A stretch of 64,000 bases of DNA from Sphingobium vermicomposti (GCF_011762025.1 NZ_JAASQR010000001.1:682001-746000); one strand, 5' to 3'. Counted from the first letter of the stretch, positions 26,621-35,444 are shown. The notes: generated from the letters alone by a model not told the origin. Numbers and translations are program-made.

Positions 26621-27955
26621 ATGACCTTTTCCAAGAAGTTTTGCGGCGCGATGGGGGCGGCTGGCCTGTCCCTGTTCGCCGCGCTGCCCGCCTGGGCGCA
26701 GGACGCGGCAGCCGCCGTGCCGACGCCCGACAAGGGCGACACCGCCTGGATGATGGTATCGACCGTCCTGGTCCTGGCCATGATCCTTCCGGGCCTGGCC
26801 CTGTTCTACGGCGGCCTGGTTCGCACCAAGAACATGCTGTCCGTCATGACGCAGATTGGCGCGGTCGCCTGCCTGGCGATGCTGATCTGGGTGAGCTACG
26901 GCTACAGCCTGGCCTTCGCTGGTCCCAGCAACGGCTTCATTTCCGACCTGTCGAAGGTTTTCCTGAAGGGCATCACGCCGGATTCAACGGCGGCAACCTT
27001 CACCGACGGCGTCGTCATTCCCGAATATGTGTTCGTCAGCTTCCAGATGACTTTCGCCGCCATCACGGTCGCGCTGGTGCTGGGTTCGGTGGTCGAACGC
27101 ATCAAATTTTCGGCTGTCATGGTGTTTGCCGCCGTGTGGCTGACCATCGTTTACTTCCCGATCGCGCACATGGTTTGGGCGGCTGGCGGTCTGTTCTTCG
27201 AAATGGGCGCGCTGGACTTCGCTGGCGGCACGGTCGTGCACATCAACGCCGGTGTGTCCGCACTGGTGGCTTGCCTCATCCTGGGCAAGCGCGTGGGCTT
27301 CCCCAAGGAACCCATGCCTCCGCACTCGCTGACGCTGACCGGCGTCGGCACCGGCCTTCTGTGGGTCGGCTGGTTCGGGTTCAACGCCGGTTCGGCGCTG
27401 GAGGCCAATGGTTCGGCAGCACTGGCCATGATGAACACCTTCGTCGCCACGGCAGCCGGTGGCCTGTTCTGGATGATCGCAGAGCGTGTCAGCGGTCACA
27501 AGGGTTCGGCTCTGGGCTTCTGTTCGGGCATCATCGCCGGTCTGGTCGCCGTTACTCCGGCAGCAGGCAATGCGGGTCCGTTCGGCGCGATCGTGCTGGG
27601 CGCAGTGGCTTCGATCATCTGCTTCTACGCCGTCACCGTCCTCAAGCCCAAGCTGGGCTATGACGACTCGCTCGACGCCTTCGGCATCCACGGCGTCGGC
27701 GGCATGATCGGCGCGATCGGCACCGGCATCGTCTACTCGCCCTCGCTGGGCGGGCCCGGCGGCGCTGACTTCGACATGGGCAGCCAGATCGTGACGCAGT
27801 TGCTGGCCACAGGCACCACCATCGTCTGGGCGGCAATCGGCACGGCAATCGCGATCTTCATCGCCAAGGCCATCACCGGCCTGCGTGTTAGCCGCGAAGT
27901 CGAACAAGAAGGTCTCGACCTCGGCGAACATGGCGAGCGCGCCTACAACGTCTGA
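26621..27955 (+). CDS. amtB: ammonium transporter
   Basis: This 444-residue trimeric channel of the Amt/Rh family moves ammonium/ammonia across the inner membrane. A cleavable signal peptide (MTFSKKFCGAMGAAGLSLFA..ALPAWAQ) precedes eleven helices. DFAGGTVVHINAGVSALVAC and GFNAGSALEANGSAALAMMN are Amt signatures; the pore histidines lie in VVHINAG and DAFGIHGVGG. GGGGGGA precedes ATG 26621. It is co-transcribed with glnK. Confidence 0.96.
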   Translation: MTFSKKFCGAMGAAGLSLFAALPAWAQDAAAAVPTPDKGDTAWMMVSTVLVLAMILPGLALFYGGLVRTKNMLSVMTQIGAVACLAMLIWVSYGYSLAFAGPSNGFISDLSKVFLKGITPDSTAATFTDGVVIPEYVFVSFQMTFAAITVALVLGSVVERIKFSAVMVFAAVWLTIVYFPIAHMVWAAGGLFFEMGALDFAGGTVVHINAGVSALVACLILGKRVGFPKEPMPPHSLTLTGVGTGLLWVGWFGFNAGSALEANGSAALAMMNTFVATAAGGLFWMIAERVSGHKGSALGFCSGIIAGLVAVTPAAGNAGPFGAIVLGAVASIICFYAVTVLKPKLGYDDSLDAFGIHGVGGMIGAIGTGIVYSPSLGGPGGADFDMGSQIVTQLLATGTTIVWAAIGTAIAIFIAKAITGLRVSREVEQEGLDLGEHGERAYNV

Positions 27956-27966
27956 TCATATTCGGC

Positions 27967-28006
27967 AGGGCGGGCCGCCCCATCACAAACGGGGCACGGC
28001 CCGCCC
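27967..28006. other. GC-rich inverted repeat after amtB
   Basis: GGGCGGGCC...CCCC and GGGG...GGCCCGCCC form a long stem around a central ATCACAAAC in the first 50 bases after amtB. No T-run follows. It may protect the 3' end of the mRNA ahead of the true terminator. Confidence 0.45.
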
Positions 28007-28038
28007 GCCACACGATGTTCCTCCTGCGAACACGCCTT

Positions 28039-28069
28039 GGACCGGTACGAAAGTATCGGTCCTTTTTTT
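28039..28069 (+). terminator. intrinsic terminator of glnK-amtB
   Basis: GGACCGGTAC-GAAA-GTATCGGTCC is a 10-bp stem with one G-T wobble position and a GAAA tetraloop, followed directly by TTTTTTT. It lies about 85 bases after the amtB stop. Confidence 0.92.
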
Positions 28070-28149
28070 GTTCCGGCCTTCATTATTCAGAGTGGCGTGT
28101 GACCCTTCTCTACTTCCTCTGACGCGTGGTGCCGGACGAGGTAGAAGGC

Positions 28150-28176
28150 CCCTTCGACAAGCTCAGGGCGAACGGG
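28150..28176. repeat. REP-like intergenic repeat
   Basis: The sequence CCCTTCGACAAGCTCAGGGC followed by GAACGGG is a short palindromic element (CCCT...AGGG) that I recognise as very frequent between genes in sphingomonads and some other proteobacteria. Only one copy is seen in this window. The surrounding gap (28070-28214) shows nothing else. Confidence 0.7.
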
Positions 28177-28214
28177 AAAGTGGCGAACAGACGGCTACCT
28201 GCTTCGAAACCGCC

Positions 28215-29192
28215 CTATTCTCTGGGCCGGGTCCAGAGATGCGCCGGGCGGGGCGATGTCGCGGGCCAGCGCAGGGATCTACCCGCGACCTGCGACGCCG
28301 CGCGCAACACCCAGCCGACCTTTGCGCTCTTCGCCGTGATGACGCGATGATCCCAGGCGTGCTCGCCACGGCGCGCCACTTCCCGCGCTATGCCCCCGTA
28401 AATGCCCGCAGCGGCCAGTACCGCCCAAGCTGCGCGCGGCGGCAACGCGCCGGTGCCGTGCCGCGCGCTCGCTTCATAATCCGCCGCCATGCGCGCGAGG
28501 CGGCGCGCCAAGATGGTCAGTTGGGGCCGCGCCCATGGCTTCATATGTTCACCCGGCGGAATATCCATTTCCACCAGCCACTCAACTGGCAGATAGCAGC
28601 GGCCAGCGGCTTCATCCTCGCTGATGTCGCGGGCGATATTGGCGAGCTGAAAAGCAAGGCCAAGGTCGCAGGCGCGGTCCAGCGTGGCGTCGTCCTGGGG
28701 GTCGACCCCCATCAGGACCGCCATCATGCATCCGACCGCTCCGGCGACATGGTAGCAATAGCGCAGCATGTCCGCTTCGCTGCGCGGGCGCCAATCCTGG
28801 GCGTCCAGCGCGAACCCTTCGATCAGGTCATGTGCGTAACGGGCGGGGATGGCGCATTCGCGCATTACCAGGCCAAAGCCGTCAAATGCGGGATCGCCGG
28901 TCGGATCGCCGCGCAGGGCAGCATCGGTCAGGACCCGCATGGACGAAAGCCGTGCCTGTCCGTCGGTCACGCCCTGCATCAGGCCGCCATGATCCTGTCC
29001 ATCGGCGATGTCGTCGCACTTGCGGCACCAGCCATAGAGGAGCCAGGCCCGCTCACGGGTCTGCCGGTCGAACAGCTTCGAGGCCAGGGCGAAGGATTTT
29101 GATCCACGGGCAATGCTGTCCCGCGCAAAGGCGACGAGCGCGGCGCGGTCAAGCGCATAGGGCGAATGGCTATCAGTCACCCGCAGAGCCAT
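28215..29192 (-). CDS. crtB: phytoene synthase
   Basis: This 325-residue enzyme condenses two geranylgeranyl diphosphates into phytoene, the first committed carotenoid step. The two aspartate-rich motifs are present: CRKCDDIADGQD near residue 55 and ANIARDISEDEAAGRCYLP near 175. ERAWLLYGWCRKCDDIADG is a family signature. ATG 29192 (MALRVTDSHS) is used; an in-frame GTG at 29216 is possible. It lies 48 bases after the LOG-family gene, at the end of the crtY-crtI-LOG-crtB run. The extreme C terminus runs into a repeat-rich region. Confidence 0.95.
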   Translation of the reverse strand: MALRVTDSHSPYALDRAALVAFARDSIARGSKSFALASKLFDRQTRERAWLLYGWCRKCDDIADGQDHGGLMQGVTDGQARLSSMRVLTDAALRGDPTGDPAFDGFGLVMRECAIPARYAHDLIEGFALDAQDWRPRSEADMLRYCYHVAGAVGCMMAVLMGVDPQDDATLDRACDLGLAFQLANIARDISEDEAAGRCYLPVEWLVEMDIPPGEHMKPWARPQLTILARRLARMAADYEASARHGTGALPPRAAWAVLAAAGIYGGIAREVARRGEHAWDHRVITAKSAKVGWVLRAASQVAGRSLRWPATSPRPAHLWTRPRE

Positions 29193-29240
29193 GCCCGCAC
29201 CAGCGCCTGTCCGCAAGCGGGCCGGATGTCGAAGGAAAGG

Positions 29241-29822
29241 CTAAAGGCTGTCCGCTTTCATCGCCAGGATCGGTTGATGCGGGCGATAGGCCGCCAAGCG
29301 GTCGAGCAGCAGTTCAAGGCTGTCGGCGTGAAGCAGGATGCCCGCATGCTGGGGCCGGATAAAGCCCGCATCGATCATCTGCCGATCGAACGCGATCAAC
29401 TGGTCGTAAAAGCCCGCAACGTTCAGCAATCCCACGGGTTTGGCATGATAGCCAAGCTGCGCCCAGCTGATCGCTTCCCACAATTCATCCATCGTGCCGA
29501 CGCCGCCGGGCAGGGTCAGGAACCCGTCGGACAGGTCGGTGAAAAGCTGTTTGCGCTGGTGCATCGTCTGGACGACATGCAATTGCGTGCAGCCGCGATG
29601 CGCGACCTCCGCCCCGACCAGTGCTTCGGGGATGACGCCGATCACTTCGCCCCCGGCGGCGAGAGCCGCGTCCGCGACCGCGCCCATCAGGCCCAGCCGT
29701 CCGCCACCATAGACAATACCGATGCCGCGTTCCGCCAATGTGCGCCCGACATGCCGCGCGGCATCAGCATAAACGGGGTCAGCGGGTGAAGCCGAACCGC
29801 AATATACAGCCAGTCTTTTCAT
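29241..29822 (-). CDS. LOG-family phosphoribohydrolase (TIGR00730 type)
   Basis: This 193-residue protein has the lysine-decarboxylase-like LOG fold, with the PGGVGTMDELWEAISWAQ motif (PGGxGTxxE) and the N-terminal AVYCGSASPADPVYADAARH. Characterised LOG proteins release cytokinin-type or other free bases from nucleoside 5'-monophosphates; the true bacterial substrate here is unknown. It is inserted between crtI (10 bases upstream) and crtB in the carotenoid operon. A second, longer LOG homologue lies at 54.7 kb. Confidence 0.88.
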   Translation of the reverse strand: MKRLAVYCGSASPADPVYADAARHVGRTLAERGIGIVYGGGRLGLMGAVADAALAAGGEVIGVIPEALVGAEVAHRGCTQLHVVQTMHQRKQLFTDLSDGFLTLPGGVGTMDELWEAISWAQLGYHAKPVGLLNVAGFYDQLIAFDRQMIDAGFIRPQHAGILLHADSLELLLDRLAAYRPHQPILAMKADSL

Positions 29823-29832
29823 CGCGCCCCTT

Positions 29833-31314
29833 TCAGGCGAGGTCTTCCAGCATCAGGGCGGCAGTCGCCTTGGCACTGCCGACGACGCCGGGAATCCCGG
29901 CACCTGGATGCGTGCCCGCTCCCACCAGATAGAGGTTGGGAATTACGTCGTCCCGATTATGGGCGCGGAACCAGGCGCTCTGCGTCAACAGCGGCTCCAG
30001 GCTGAACGCGCTGCCCAGATGCGCCGCCAGGTCGGTGCGGAAATCGGGCGGCGCATAATGGAACTGGGTGACGATGCGCGACCGGATGTCCGGTATCAAG
30101 CGATGCTCGATCTCGTCCAGAATCCGTTCGGCAAAGACGGGCCCAAACTGTTCCCAATCGATCGGCAGCTTGCCCATGTGCGGCACGGGCGCGAGCGCAT
30201 AGAAGGTCGAATGCCCGTCCGGCGCCATTGACGGGTCGGTGACGGTGGGATGGTGCAGATAGAGCGAAAAGTCCTGCGGCAGCACGCCATGCTGATAAAT
30301 GTCGGTCAACAGCCCTTCATAGCGCGGCCCGAACAGGATCATGTGATGGGGAATGCCCGGCCAGCTGCCCTTGATACCGAAATGCAGCACGAACAGGCTG
30401 GGTGACCAGCGCTTGCGGCTGAGCTTGTCCGCCTCTTTCTGTCCGCGCGGATGATGGCCGATCAGGTCGCGATAGCTGTGCATCAGGTCGGCATTGGATG
30501 CGACGGCATCCGCCTCCCCCCGCCATCCCGATGCCGTGGTGACGCCCACTGCCCGGTCGCCATGAGTTTCGACGCGGACGACCGGATCGGCAAGGCGCAT
30601 GGTGCCGCCCAGCCGTTCGAAATGGGTCGCCATCGCCTGCACCAGCTTATTGGTCCCGCCCTTGGCGAACCACACCCCGCCATCCTTTTCCAGCTTGTGA
30701 ATAAGGGCGTAGATGGCGCTGGTATTCATCGGGTTGCCCCCGACCAACAGCGTGTGGAAGGACAGCGCCTCGCGCAGCTTTTCATTCTTCACATAGGAAG
30801 AAACAATCGAATAAACCGACCGCCAGGCCTGATTTTTCGCCAGTGCGGGGGCGGCGCGGATCATGGACACGAAGTCGAGAAAGGCGACCGAACCGAGCTT
30901 GCGATAGCCCTCTTCATATACTTCGCCCGCATAGTCGAGGAAGCGTTGATAACCCGCCACATCCTCCGGGTTCAGCTTGGCGATCTGTGCGCGCAATGCG
31001 TTTTCGTCGTTGGAATAGTCAAAATTGGTGCCGTCGGGCCAGTTCAGCCGGTAAAAAGGTGAAACCGGGACGAGCGTCACATCCTCCGCCATGTCGTGGC
31101 CGGACAGCCGCCACAGTTCGGCAAGGCAATCGGGGTCGGTGATGACGGTCGGCCCGGCATCGAACACGAACCCGTCCTTTTCCCACATATAGGCCCGACC
31201 GCCCGGCCGGTCCCGCGCTTCCACCAAAGTGGTGTCGACACCGGCCGACTGCAGCCGGATGGCAAGCGCCAGCCCGCCAAAGCCCGCCCCAATGACAATA
31301 GCTTTCCGATTCAT
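29833..31314 (-). CDS. crtI: phytoene desaturase
   Basis: This 493-residue FAD enzyme introduces four double bonds into phytoene, giving lycopene. It begins with the dinucleotide-binding motif AIVIGAGFGGLALAIRLQSAG, followed by ARDRPGGRAYMWEKDGFVFD, and ends with the CrtI signature NLYLVGAGTHPGAGIPGVVGSAKATA. ATG 31314 overlaps the crtY stop as TGATG. The upstream in-frame extension to 31605 lies in crtY and is not used. Confidence 0.96.
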   Translation of the reverse strand: MNRKAIVIGAGFGGLALAIRLQSAGVDTTLVEARDRPGGRAYMWEKDGFVFDAGPTVITDPDCLAELWRLSGHDMAEDVTLVPVSPFYRLNWPDGTNFDYSNDENALRAQIAKLNPEDVAGYQRFLDYAGEVYEEGYRKLGSVAFLDFVSMIRAAPALAKNQAWRSVYSIVSSYVKNEKLREALSFHTLLVGGNPMNTSAIYALIHKLEKDGGVWFAKGGTNKLVQAMATHFERLGGTMRLADPVVRVETHGDRAVGVTTASGWRGEADAVASNADLMHSYRDLIGHHPRGQKEADKLSRKRWSPSLFVLHFGIKGSWPGIPHHMILFGPRYEGLLTDIYQHGVLPQDFSLYLHHPTVTDPSMAPDGHSTFYALAPVPHMGKLPIDWEQFGPVFAERILDEIEHRLIPDIRSRIVTQFHYAPPDFRTDLAAHLGSAFSLEPLLTQSAWFRAHNRDDVIPNLYLVGAGTHPGAGIPGVVGSAKATAALMLEDLA

Positions 31315-32465
31315 CAGGCGGGGGGATTCAAAACTGCGCGCATGGCGCTCCTTATGGGCACCGGAGGCTTTCCGCACAAGATGCGGATGCGATCCATCCA
31401 TATGGAGCGACCGCCGTAGAAACGGTCGATGAGGCGCGGATCGAGGCGGTAGAAACGTTGAAATATGCGCCAGCGCTGATCCGGCGCGGCGGCGCGAAAG
31501 AGCATGCGGGCCAGCAGGCGGTAAAATCCGCCAGAGCGCCAATGGGCCGCTGCCCTTGCGCGGGTAGCGGTTGCCAACCCTTCCAGCGGTTGTTCCACCG
31601 CCCATAAGGCGAAAGCCACCGCGTCGGGCAGGGAATAGCCGGTCATCGGGTGAAACAGCCCGGCGCGAACGCCCGCACGCGCGACCGGCTCCTGCCGGGG
31701 CCAGAAGCGATCAAAGTCGCCACCCTGAACCACTGGCAGCACGCCGCTTTCGCGATGCACCACCGCCTCCACCTGCCACCCAGCAGCATGGACATAGGCG
31801 GCGATGCGGGCGTCCACGACCGGACAATCCAGTTGGGGCATATCGCTATAATAGGTGTCCTCGACGAACAGCGTGCATTCGTCCCACGGCAGCAGATAGA
31901 TGAATCGATAGCCGTCCAGCTGCTCGACCGTGGCGTCCATGATCACCGGGCGATCCAGCCCATGGGGCGCGCTCAACCGCAGCGCATGGCCGACAAATTT
32001 CTGCCACCCGCATTGGAGCCCCTCCAGGTCGCCACCGCCACGCGCATCGAGCACCGCGCGCGCGCGAAAGGTGCGACCATCGGCCAGCGTCACGCGATCC
32101 GCCGCAATGCTGGTCACATCGGCATTCATCAGCACGCGGTCGCCCAGCAGTTGGCGCCCATGCGCGTCGAGCTGGGTCGATGCGATGCTGTTATAGGGGG
32201 TGTCGAGGCGGCGATCATAAGCGGGGAAGCGCACTTCATGCCCCTGCGCCCACCGATGCGTGATCAGCGGATCGACCAGCCAGCGATCCCGTGCCGGAAC
32301 ATCACCGTCGAAAAAGGACCAGAGATGGTTGCCACCCAGCGCGCCGTCCCGCTCGATCAGCAGCAACCGCACCTCAGGACGCAACTGCGCGAAAGCGAGC
32401 GCCACGAGGCTGCCAGCAAGCCCACCGCCCACGATCGCGAGATCATAATCCAGCCCATCCGTCAT
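31314..32465 (-). CDS. crtY: lycopene beta-cyclase (CrtY type)
   Basis: This 383-residue flavoprotein cyclises both ends of lycopene to beta-carotene. The N-terminal YDLAIVGGGLAGSLVALAFAQ is the nucleotide-binding fold; FLSxPH-type and C-terminal signatures include MDATVEQLDGYRFIYLLPW and GLFHPMTGYSLPDAVAFALW, both conserved in bacterial CrtY. It is the first gene of the carotenoid run; its promoter must lie in the 80-base gap shared with the divergent dmeR gene. Confidence 0.94.
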   Translation of the reverse strand: MTDGLDYDLAIVGGGLAGSLVALAFAQLRPEVRLLLIERDGALGGNHLWSFFDGDVPARDRWLVDPLITHRWAQGHEVRFPAYDRRLDTPYNSIASTQLDAHGRQLLGDRVLMNADVTSIAADRVTLADGRTFRARAVLDARGGGDLEGLQCGWQKFVGHALRLSAPHGLDRPVIMDATVEQLDGYRFIYLLPWDECTLFVEDTYYSDMPQLDCPVVDARIAAYVHAAGWQVEAVVHRESGVLPVVQGGDFDRFWPRQEPVARAGVRAGLFHPMTGYSLPDAVAFALWAVEQPLEGLATATRARAAAHWRSGGFYRLLARMLFRAAAPDQRWRIFQRFYRLDPRLIDRFYGGRSIWMDRIRILCGKPPVPIRSAMRAVLNPPA

Positions 32466-32527
32466 CCTGCCCTGTTAGAGGGAGGGGCAGCCGACGGAAA
32501 GGGCTGAAACTTGCGATGGCCCCCAAT

Positions 32528-32549
32528 ATAGGGTAGGGGGGTATCCTAT
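32528..32549 (+). promoter_or_regulatory. RcnR/DmeR-type operator overlapping the dmeR start codon
   Basis: ATAGGGTA-GGGGGG-TATCCTAT is a near-perfect inverted repeat around a G6 tract, the design of RcnR/DmeR-class operators (TA-rich half-sites flanking a G/C tract). It spans the position of the Shine-Dalgarno sequence (the G-tract) and the first two bases of the ATG at 32548. This suggests autorepression of dmeR-dmeF that is released by Ni or Co. Confidence 0.75.
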
Positions 32550-32820
32550 GCATGTCGTTGTGGACAGAGACAAGTTGTTGGCGCGCGTTCGCCGCATCGC
32601 CGGTCAGGTCGGCGCTATCGAGCGTCAGCTGGTGGGGGAGGCCGACTGTTCCGAAACGCTCCAGCTGGTGGCGTCGGTGCGCGGCGCGGTCGGCAGTTTG
32701 ATGGAAGAATTGATCGAGCAGCATATGCGCGATCATGTCGCCCGGCCCGGCCTTACGGACGCGCAGCGGCAGGCGGCGGCGGAAGAAATGCTGGCGCTGA
32801 TCCGGCGGTACGGGAAATGA
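32548..32820 (+). CDS. dmeR: metal-responsive repressor, RcnR/DmeR-like
   Basis: This 90-residue all-helical protein belongs to the CsoR/RcnR/FrmR family. His2, Cys34, His59 and His63 line up with the RcnR Ni/Co ligands (His3, Cys35, His60, His64), shifted by one residue, so a Ni/Co sensor is more likely than a copper or formaldehyde sensor. It should repress its own operon when metal-free. It overlaps the efflux pump gene by four bases (ATGA at 32817-32820). The name DmeR is given from context with the DmeF-like pump. Confidence 0.85.
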   Translation: MHVVVDRDKLLARVRRIAGQVGAIERQLVGEADCSETLQLVASVRGAVGSLMEELIEQHMRDHVARPGLTDAQRQAAAEEMLALIRRYGK

Positions 32821-33809
32821 ATATGCATAAGGATCATGGTGGCCATCACCATTCGCATGACGGGCCGGATCATCACGACCGCCAGCATTCCAGCCCGTTT
32901 GCGGAAGAGAATGGCGAGGAAAGTCATTATTTCGACCATATCTACCTGACCGCCGGTCATGACCGCAACGCACGGCGGACGCTGCTGGTGGTTGGATTGA
33001 CCGCCGTGACCATGGTGGTGGAAATCGTCTTTGGCTGGCTGACAGGGTCGATGGCGCTGCTGGCCGACGGTTTCCACATGGCGACCCATGCAGGCGCATT
33101 AGCGGTGGCGGCGGTGGCCTATAGCTACGCCCGCCGCCATGCGCGCAATCCGCGGTACACATTCGGCACGGGCAAGGTGGGCGACCTTTCAGGCTTCGCA
33201 TCGGCGCTGCTGCTGGGTGTGACCGCCCTGTTCATCGCGGTGGAATCGATCCTGCGCTTTTTCGATCCGGTGGCGGTGAAATTTGGTGAGGCCACTTTGG
33301 TTGCTGTCATCGGGCTGGTCGTCAATCTGGCGAGCGCCCTGCTGCTGGGGCATGATCACAGCCATGACCACACACATGACGATCATGCAGCATCGGGCCA
33401 CAGTCACGCCGACAATAATCTGCGCGCGGCCTATGTCCATGTGCTGACCGACGCGCTGACGTCCGTGCTGGCCATCGTCGCGCTGCTGGCCGGGCGCTAT
33501 ATGGGCTGGTGGTGGATGGACCCGGCGGTCGGCATATTGGGCGCGGTGGTCATCGCGCGCTGGGCGTGGGGCCTGATGAAGGATACCGCCGCCATCCTGC
33601 TGGACACGGCAGAGCCTGCCCTGATGGCGCGGGTCCGGGCGCTGACGGAGGCGGAGGGCGCCATCATCCGCGACCTGCACGTGTGGCGCATCGGACCCCA
33701 TGCCCACGCCGCAATCATCAGCCTTGCCCCCGGTGCCGATGCGGATGCGGTGCGCCACCGCGTGGGTGCCCTACCCCGGATGGAGCATGTGACGGTGGAA
33801 TGCGGCTGA
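32817..33809 (+). CDS. dmeF: cation diffusion facilitator, DmeF-like Ni/Co exporter
   Basis: This 330-residue pump of the CDF family exports divalent metal in exchange for protons. The N terminus is very rich in His (HKDHGGHHHSHDGPDHHDRQH) and a second His loop (GHDHSHDHTHDDHAASGHSH) lies between helices 4 and 5. SMALLADGFHMATHAGALAV supplies the transport-site HxxxD-type residues in helix 2, and AYVHVLTDALTSVLAIVAL those in helix 5. With an RcnR-like repressor fused to the same mRNA it matches the DmeR-DmeF system of rhizobia. Metal choice (Co, Ni) is inferred. Confidence 0.88.
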   Translation: MNMHKDHGGHHHSHDGPDHHDRQHSSPFAEENGEESHYFDHIYLTAGHDRNARRTLLVVGLTAVTMVVEIVFGWLTGSMALLADGFHMATHAGALAVAAVAYSYARRHARNPRYTFGTGKVGDLSGFASALLLGVTALFIAVESILRFFDPVAVKFGEATLVAVIGLVVNLASALLLGHDHSHDHTHDDHAASGHSHADNNLRAAYVHVLTDALTSVLAIVALLAGRYMGWWWMDPAVGILGAVVIARWAWGLMKDTAAILLDTAEPALMARVRALTEAEGAIIRDLHVWRIGPHAHAAIISLAPGADADAVRHRVGALPRMEHVTVECG

Positions 33810-33831
33810 ACGCCGACCTTCGGAGCAAAAA

Positions 33832-35019
33832 TCAGAGCGCTTGCCCTGCCGCCCATCCGCTCGCCCAGGCCCATTGGAAATTATAGCCGCCCAGCCAGCC
33901 GGTCACGTCCACCGCTTCGCCAATCGCATGGAGGCCGGGAACCCGGCGCGCCTCCATGGTCTGGGAGGACAGGTCCGCCGTCGCTATGCCGCCGATGGTG
34001 ACTTCGGCCTTGGCGAACCCTTCGGTGCCGTTGGGGGTAAAGGTCCAGCCGCGCAGCCTCTGTTCGGCCTCCTGCAGCTTGCGGTCGGGAATATTGCCAA
34101 GATCGCCCACCAGCCCCAGCCGGTCGGCCAGCACATCGGCCAGTCGATCCGGCAAAAGGCCGCGCAGCGCCGTCATGATCGTGATCCGCGCCCTTGTCCG
34201 CTTGGCCTCCGTCAGCCAGCCCGCCGGCTGATCCGGCAGGAAATCCAGGCTGATCGATTCGCCATGACGCCAGTAAGAGGAAATTTGCAGGATTGCCGGG
34301 CCGGACAGCCCGCGATGGGTCAGCAGCGCCGCTTCCCGAAAGGCGGTCTTGCGATGACGCGCGATCACTTCGGCTGAAACGCCCGACAAGGCGCGGAACA
34401 ACAGGTCTTCGCCGCCCAGCGTCAAAGGCACGAGCGCAGGGCGCGGCTCTACGACCTTCAGCCCGAACTGCCGGGCAAGGTCATAGGCAAAGCCGGTGGC
34501 ACCCATCTTGGGAATGGAAGGCCCGCCCGTGGCGATGACGAGCGCCGGGGCGATCGCCAGGCGATCCCCATGAGCGACGCGATAATGTCCATCGGCATGG
34601 CTGATGGACGTGATGGCGTGATTGAGGTGGATCGTCACCCCTCCCGCATCGCATTCGTTCAATAGCATGGCCACGATCTGGCGGGCGCTGCCGTCGCAGA
34701 ACAGCTGACCCAGCGTCTTTTCATGCCAGGCGATGCCGTGGCGTTCGACCAGAGCCAGGAAGTCGGCGGCGGTGTAGCGGCCCAGCGCCGATTTGGCGAA
34801 GTGCGGATTGGCCGACAGATAGCGGTCGGGCGCGGTGTGGATGTTGGTGAAGTTGCACCGGCCACCGCCGGAAATCAGGATTTTCTTACCCGCCTGATCC
34901 GCATGATCGATGACCAGGACGCGCTTGCCCCGCTGCCCGGCGGTCGCCGCGCACATGAGGCCCGCGCCGCCAGCGCCCAGCACGATGGCGTCGAAACTGT
35001 CCTGTCCGGCAGGCATCAT
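33832..35019 (-). CDS. HI0933/YhiN-like FAD-dependent oxidoreductase
   Basis: This 395-residue flavoprotein has FDAIVLGAGGAGLMCAATAG at its N terminus, ILISGGGRCNFTN after it, and a C-terminal GGIATADLSSQTMEARRVPG with the closing GWLGGYNFQWAWASGWAAG. These are the marks of the HI0933/BaiN-like family (NAD(P)/FAD-dependent oxidoreductase), whose substrate is usually unknown. Its start overlaps the stop of the DUF442 gene as ATGA, so the two may work together. Confidence 0.88.
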   Translation of the reverse strand: MMPAGQDSFDAIVLGAGGAGLMCAATAGQRGKRVLVIDHADQAGKKILISGGGRCNFTNIHTAPDRYLSANPHFAKSALGRYTAADFLALVERHGIAWHEKTLGQLFCDGSARQIVAMLLNECDAGGVTIHLNHAITSISHADGHYRVAHGDRLAIAPALVIATGGPSIPKMGATGFAYDLARQFGLKVVEPRPALVPLTLGGEDLLFRALSGVSAEVIARHRKTAFREAALLTHRGLSGPAILQISSYWRHGESISLDFLPDQPAGWLTEAKRTRARITIMTALRGLLPDRLADVLADRLGLVGDLGNIPDRKLQEAEQRLRGWTFTPNGTEGFAKAEVTIGGIATADLSSQTMEARRVPGLHAIGEAVDVTGWLGGYNFQWAWASGWAAGQAL

Positions 35020-35444
35020 TTGGGGGCGAGCGCGTCCATGATCTGGCGCACGGGGGCGACATCATATCCTGCCGCCGCCGCCTGTTCGCTCAATGCCGCC
35101 GGGTGATCGCCGGCGCGCGCGCGGGTCAGCGCCCATAGCAGGGTGCTGCGCGTGCCCGACCGGCAATAGGCGAGGACTTTTCCCTCCCCCGCCTGATCCA
35201 GCGCAGCCGCCATGCCGTCCAGCTGCCAGGGGGCAAAACCGCCATGCGCGACCGGGACAGCGGCATAGCCGATGCCCGCAGCCTGCGCCGCCGCTTCGAT
35301 GGCGGCACCGTTGACCTGGCCCGGCTCTTCGTCATCGGGACGGTTGTTCACGATCATCGTGACGCCCAGCGCCTTGGCCTCTTCCACTTGATCGACGCTG
35401 ATCTGCGGGGACACGTAAAGGCTTTTGGTTAGCTGGCGAAACAT
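35016..35444 (-). CDS. DUF442 (TIGR01244) phosphatase/sulfurtransferase-like protein
   Basis: This 142-residue protein resembles the dual-specificity phosphatase fold. The signature loop YCRSGTRSTLLWAL contains Cys-x5-Arg, and VTMIVNNRPDDEEPGQ is a conserved DUF442 stretch. Related domains are fused to Blh/sulfide-metabolism proteins, so sulfur transfer is an alternative to phosphatase activity. ATG 35444 (MFRQLTKSLYVSPQIS) is used. It is cotranscribed with the YhiN-like flavoprotein. Confidence 0.82.
   Translation of the reverse strand: MFRQLTKSLYVSPQISVDQVEEAKALGVTMIVNNRPDDEEPGQVNGAAIEAAAQAAGIGYAAVPVAHGGFAPWQLDGMAAALDQAGEGKVLAYCRSGTRSTLLWALTRARAGDHPAALSEQAAAAGYDVAPVRQIMDALAPK

Noticed and set aside
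28150..28176. Possible prophage attachment site or small RNA in the palindromic repeat
   Set aside because: It is a short dispersed repeat type; no integrase, second copy or tRNA is nearby.
27885..29102. A 405-codon frame overlapping the amtB end and antisense to crtB
   Set aside because: It crosses a strong terminator and has no motifs; CrtB on the other strand is well supported.
33350..33420. His-codon-rich repeats in dmeF as a DNA repeat array
   Set aside because: The repeats are coding for a His-rich metal-binding loop, a normal feature of this transporter family.
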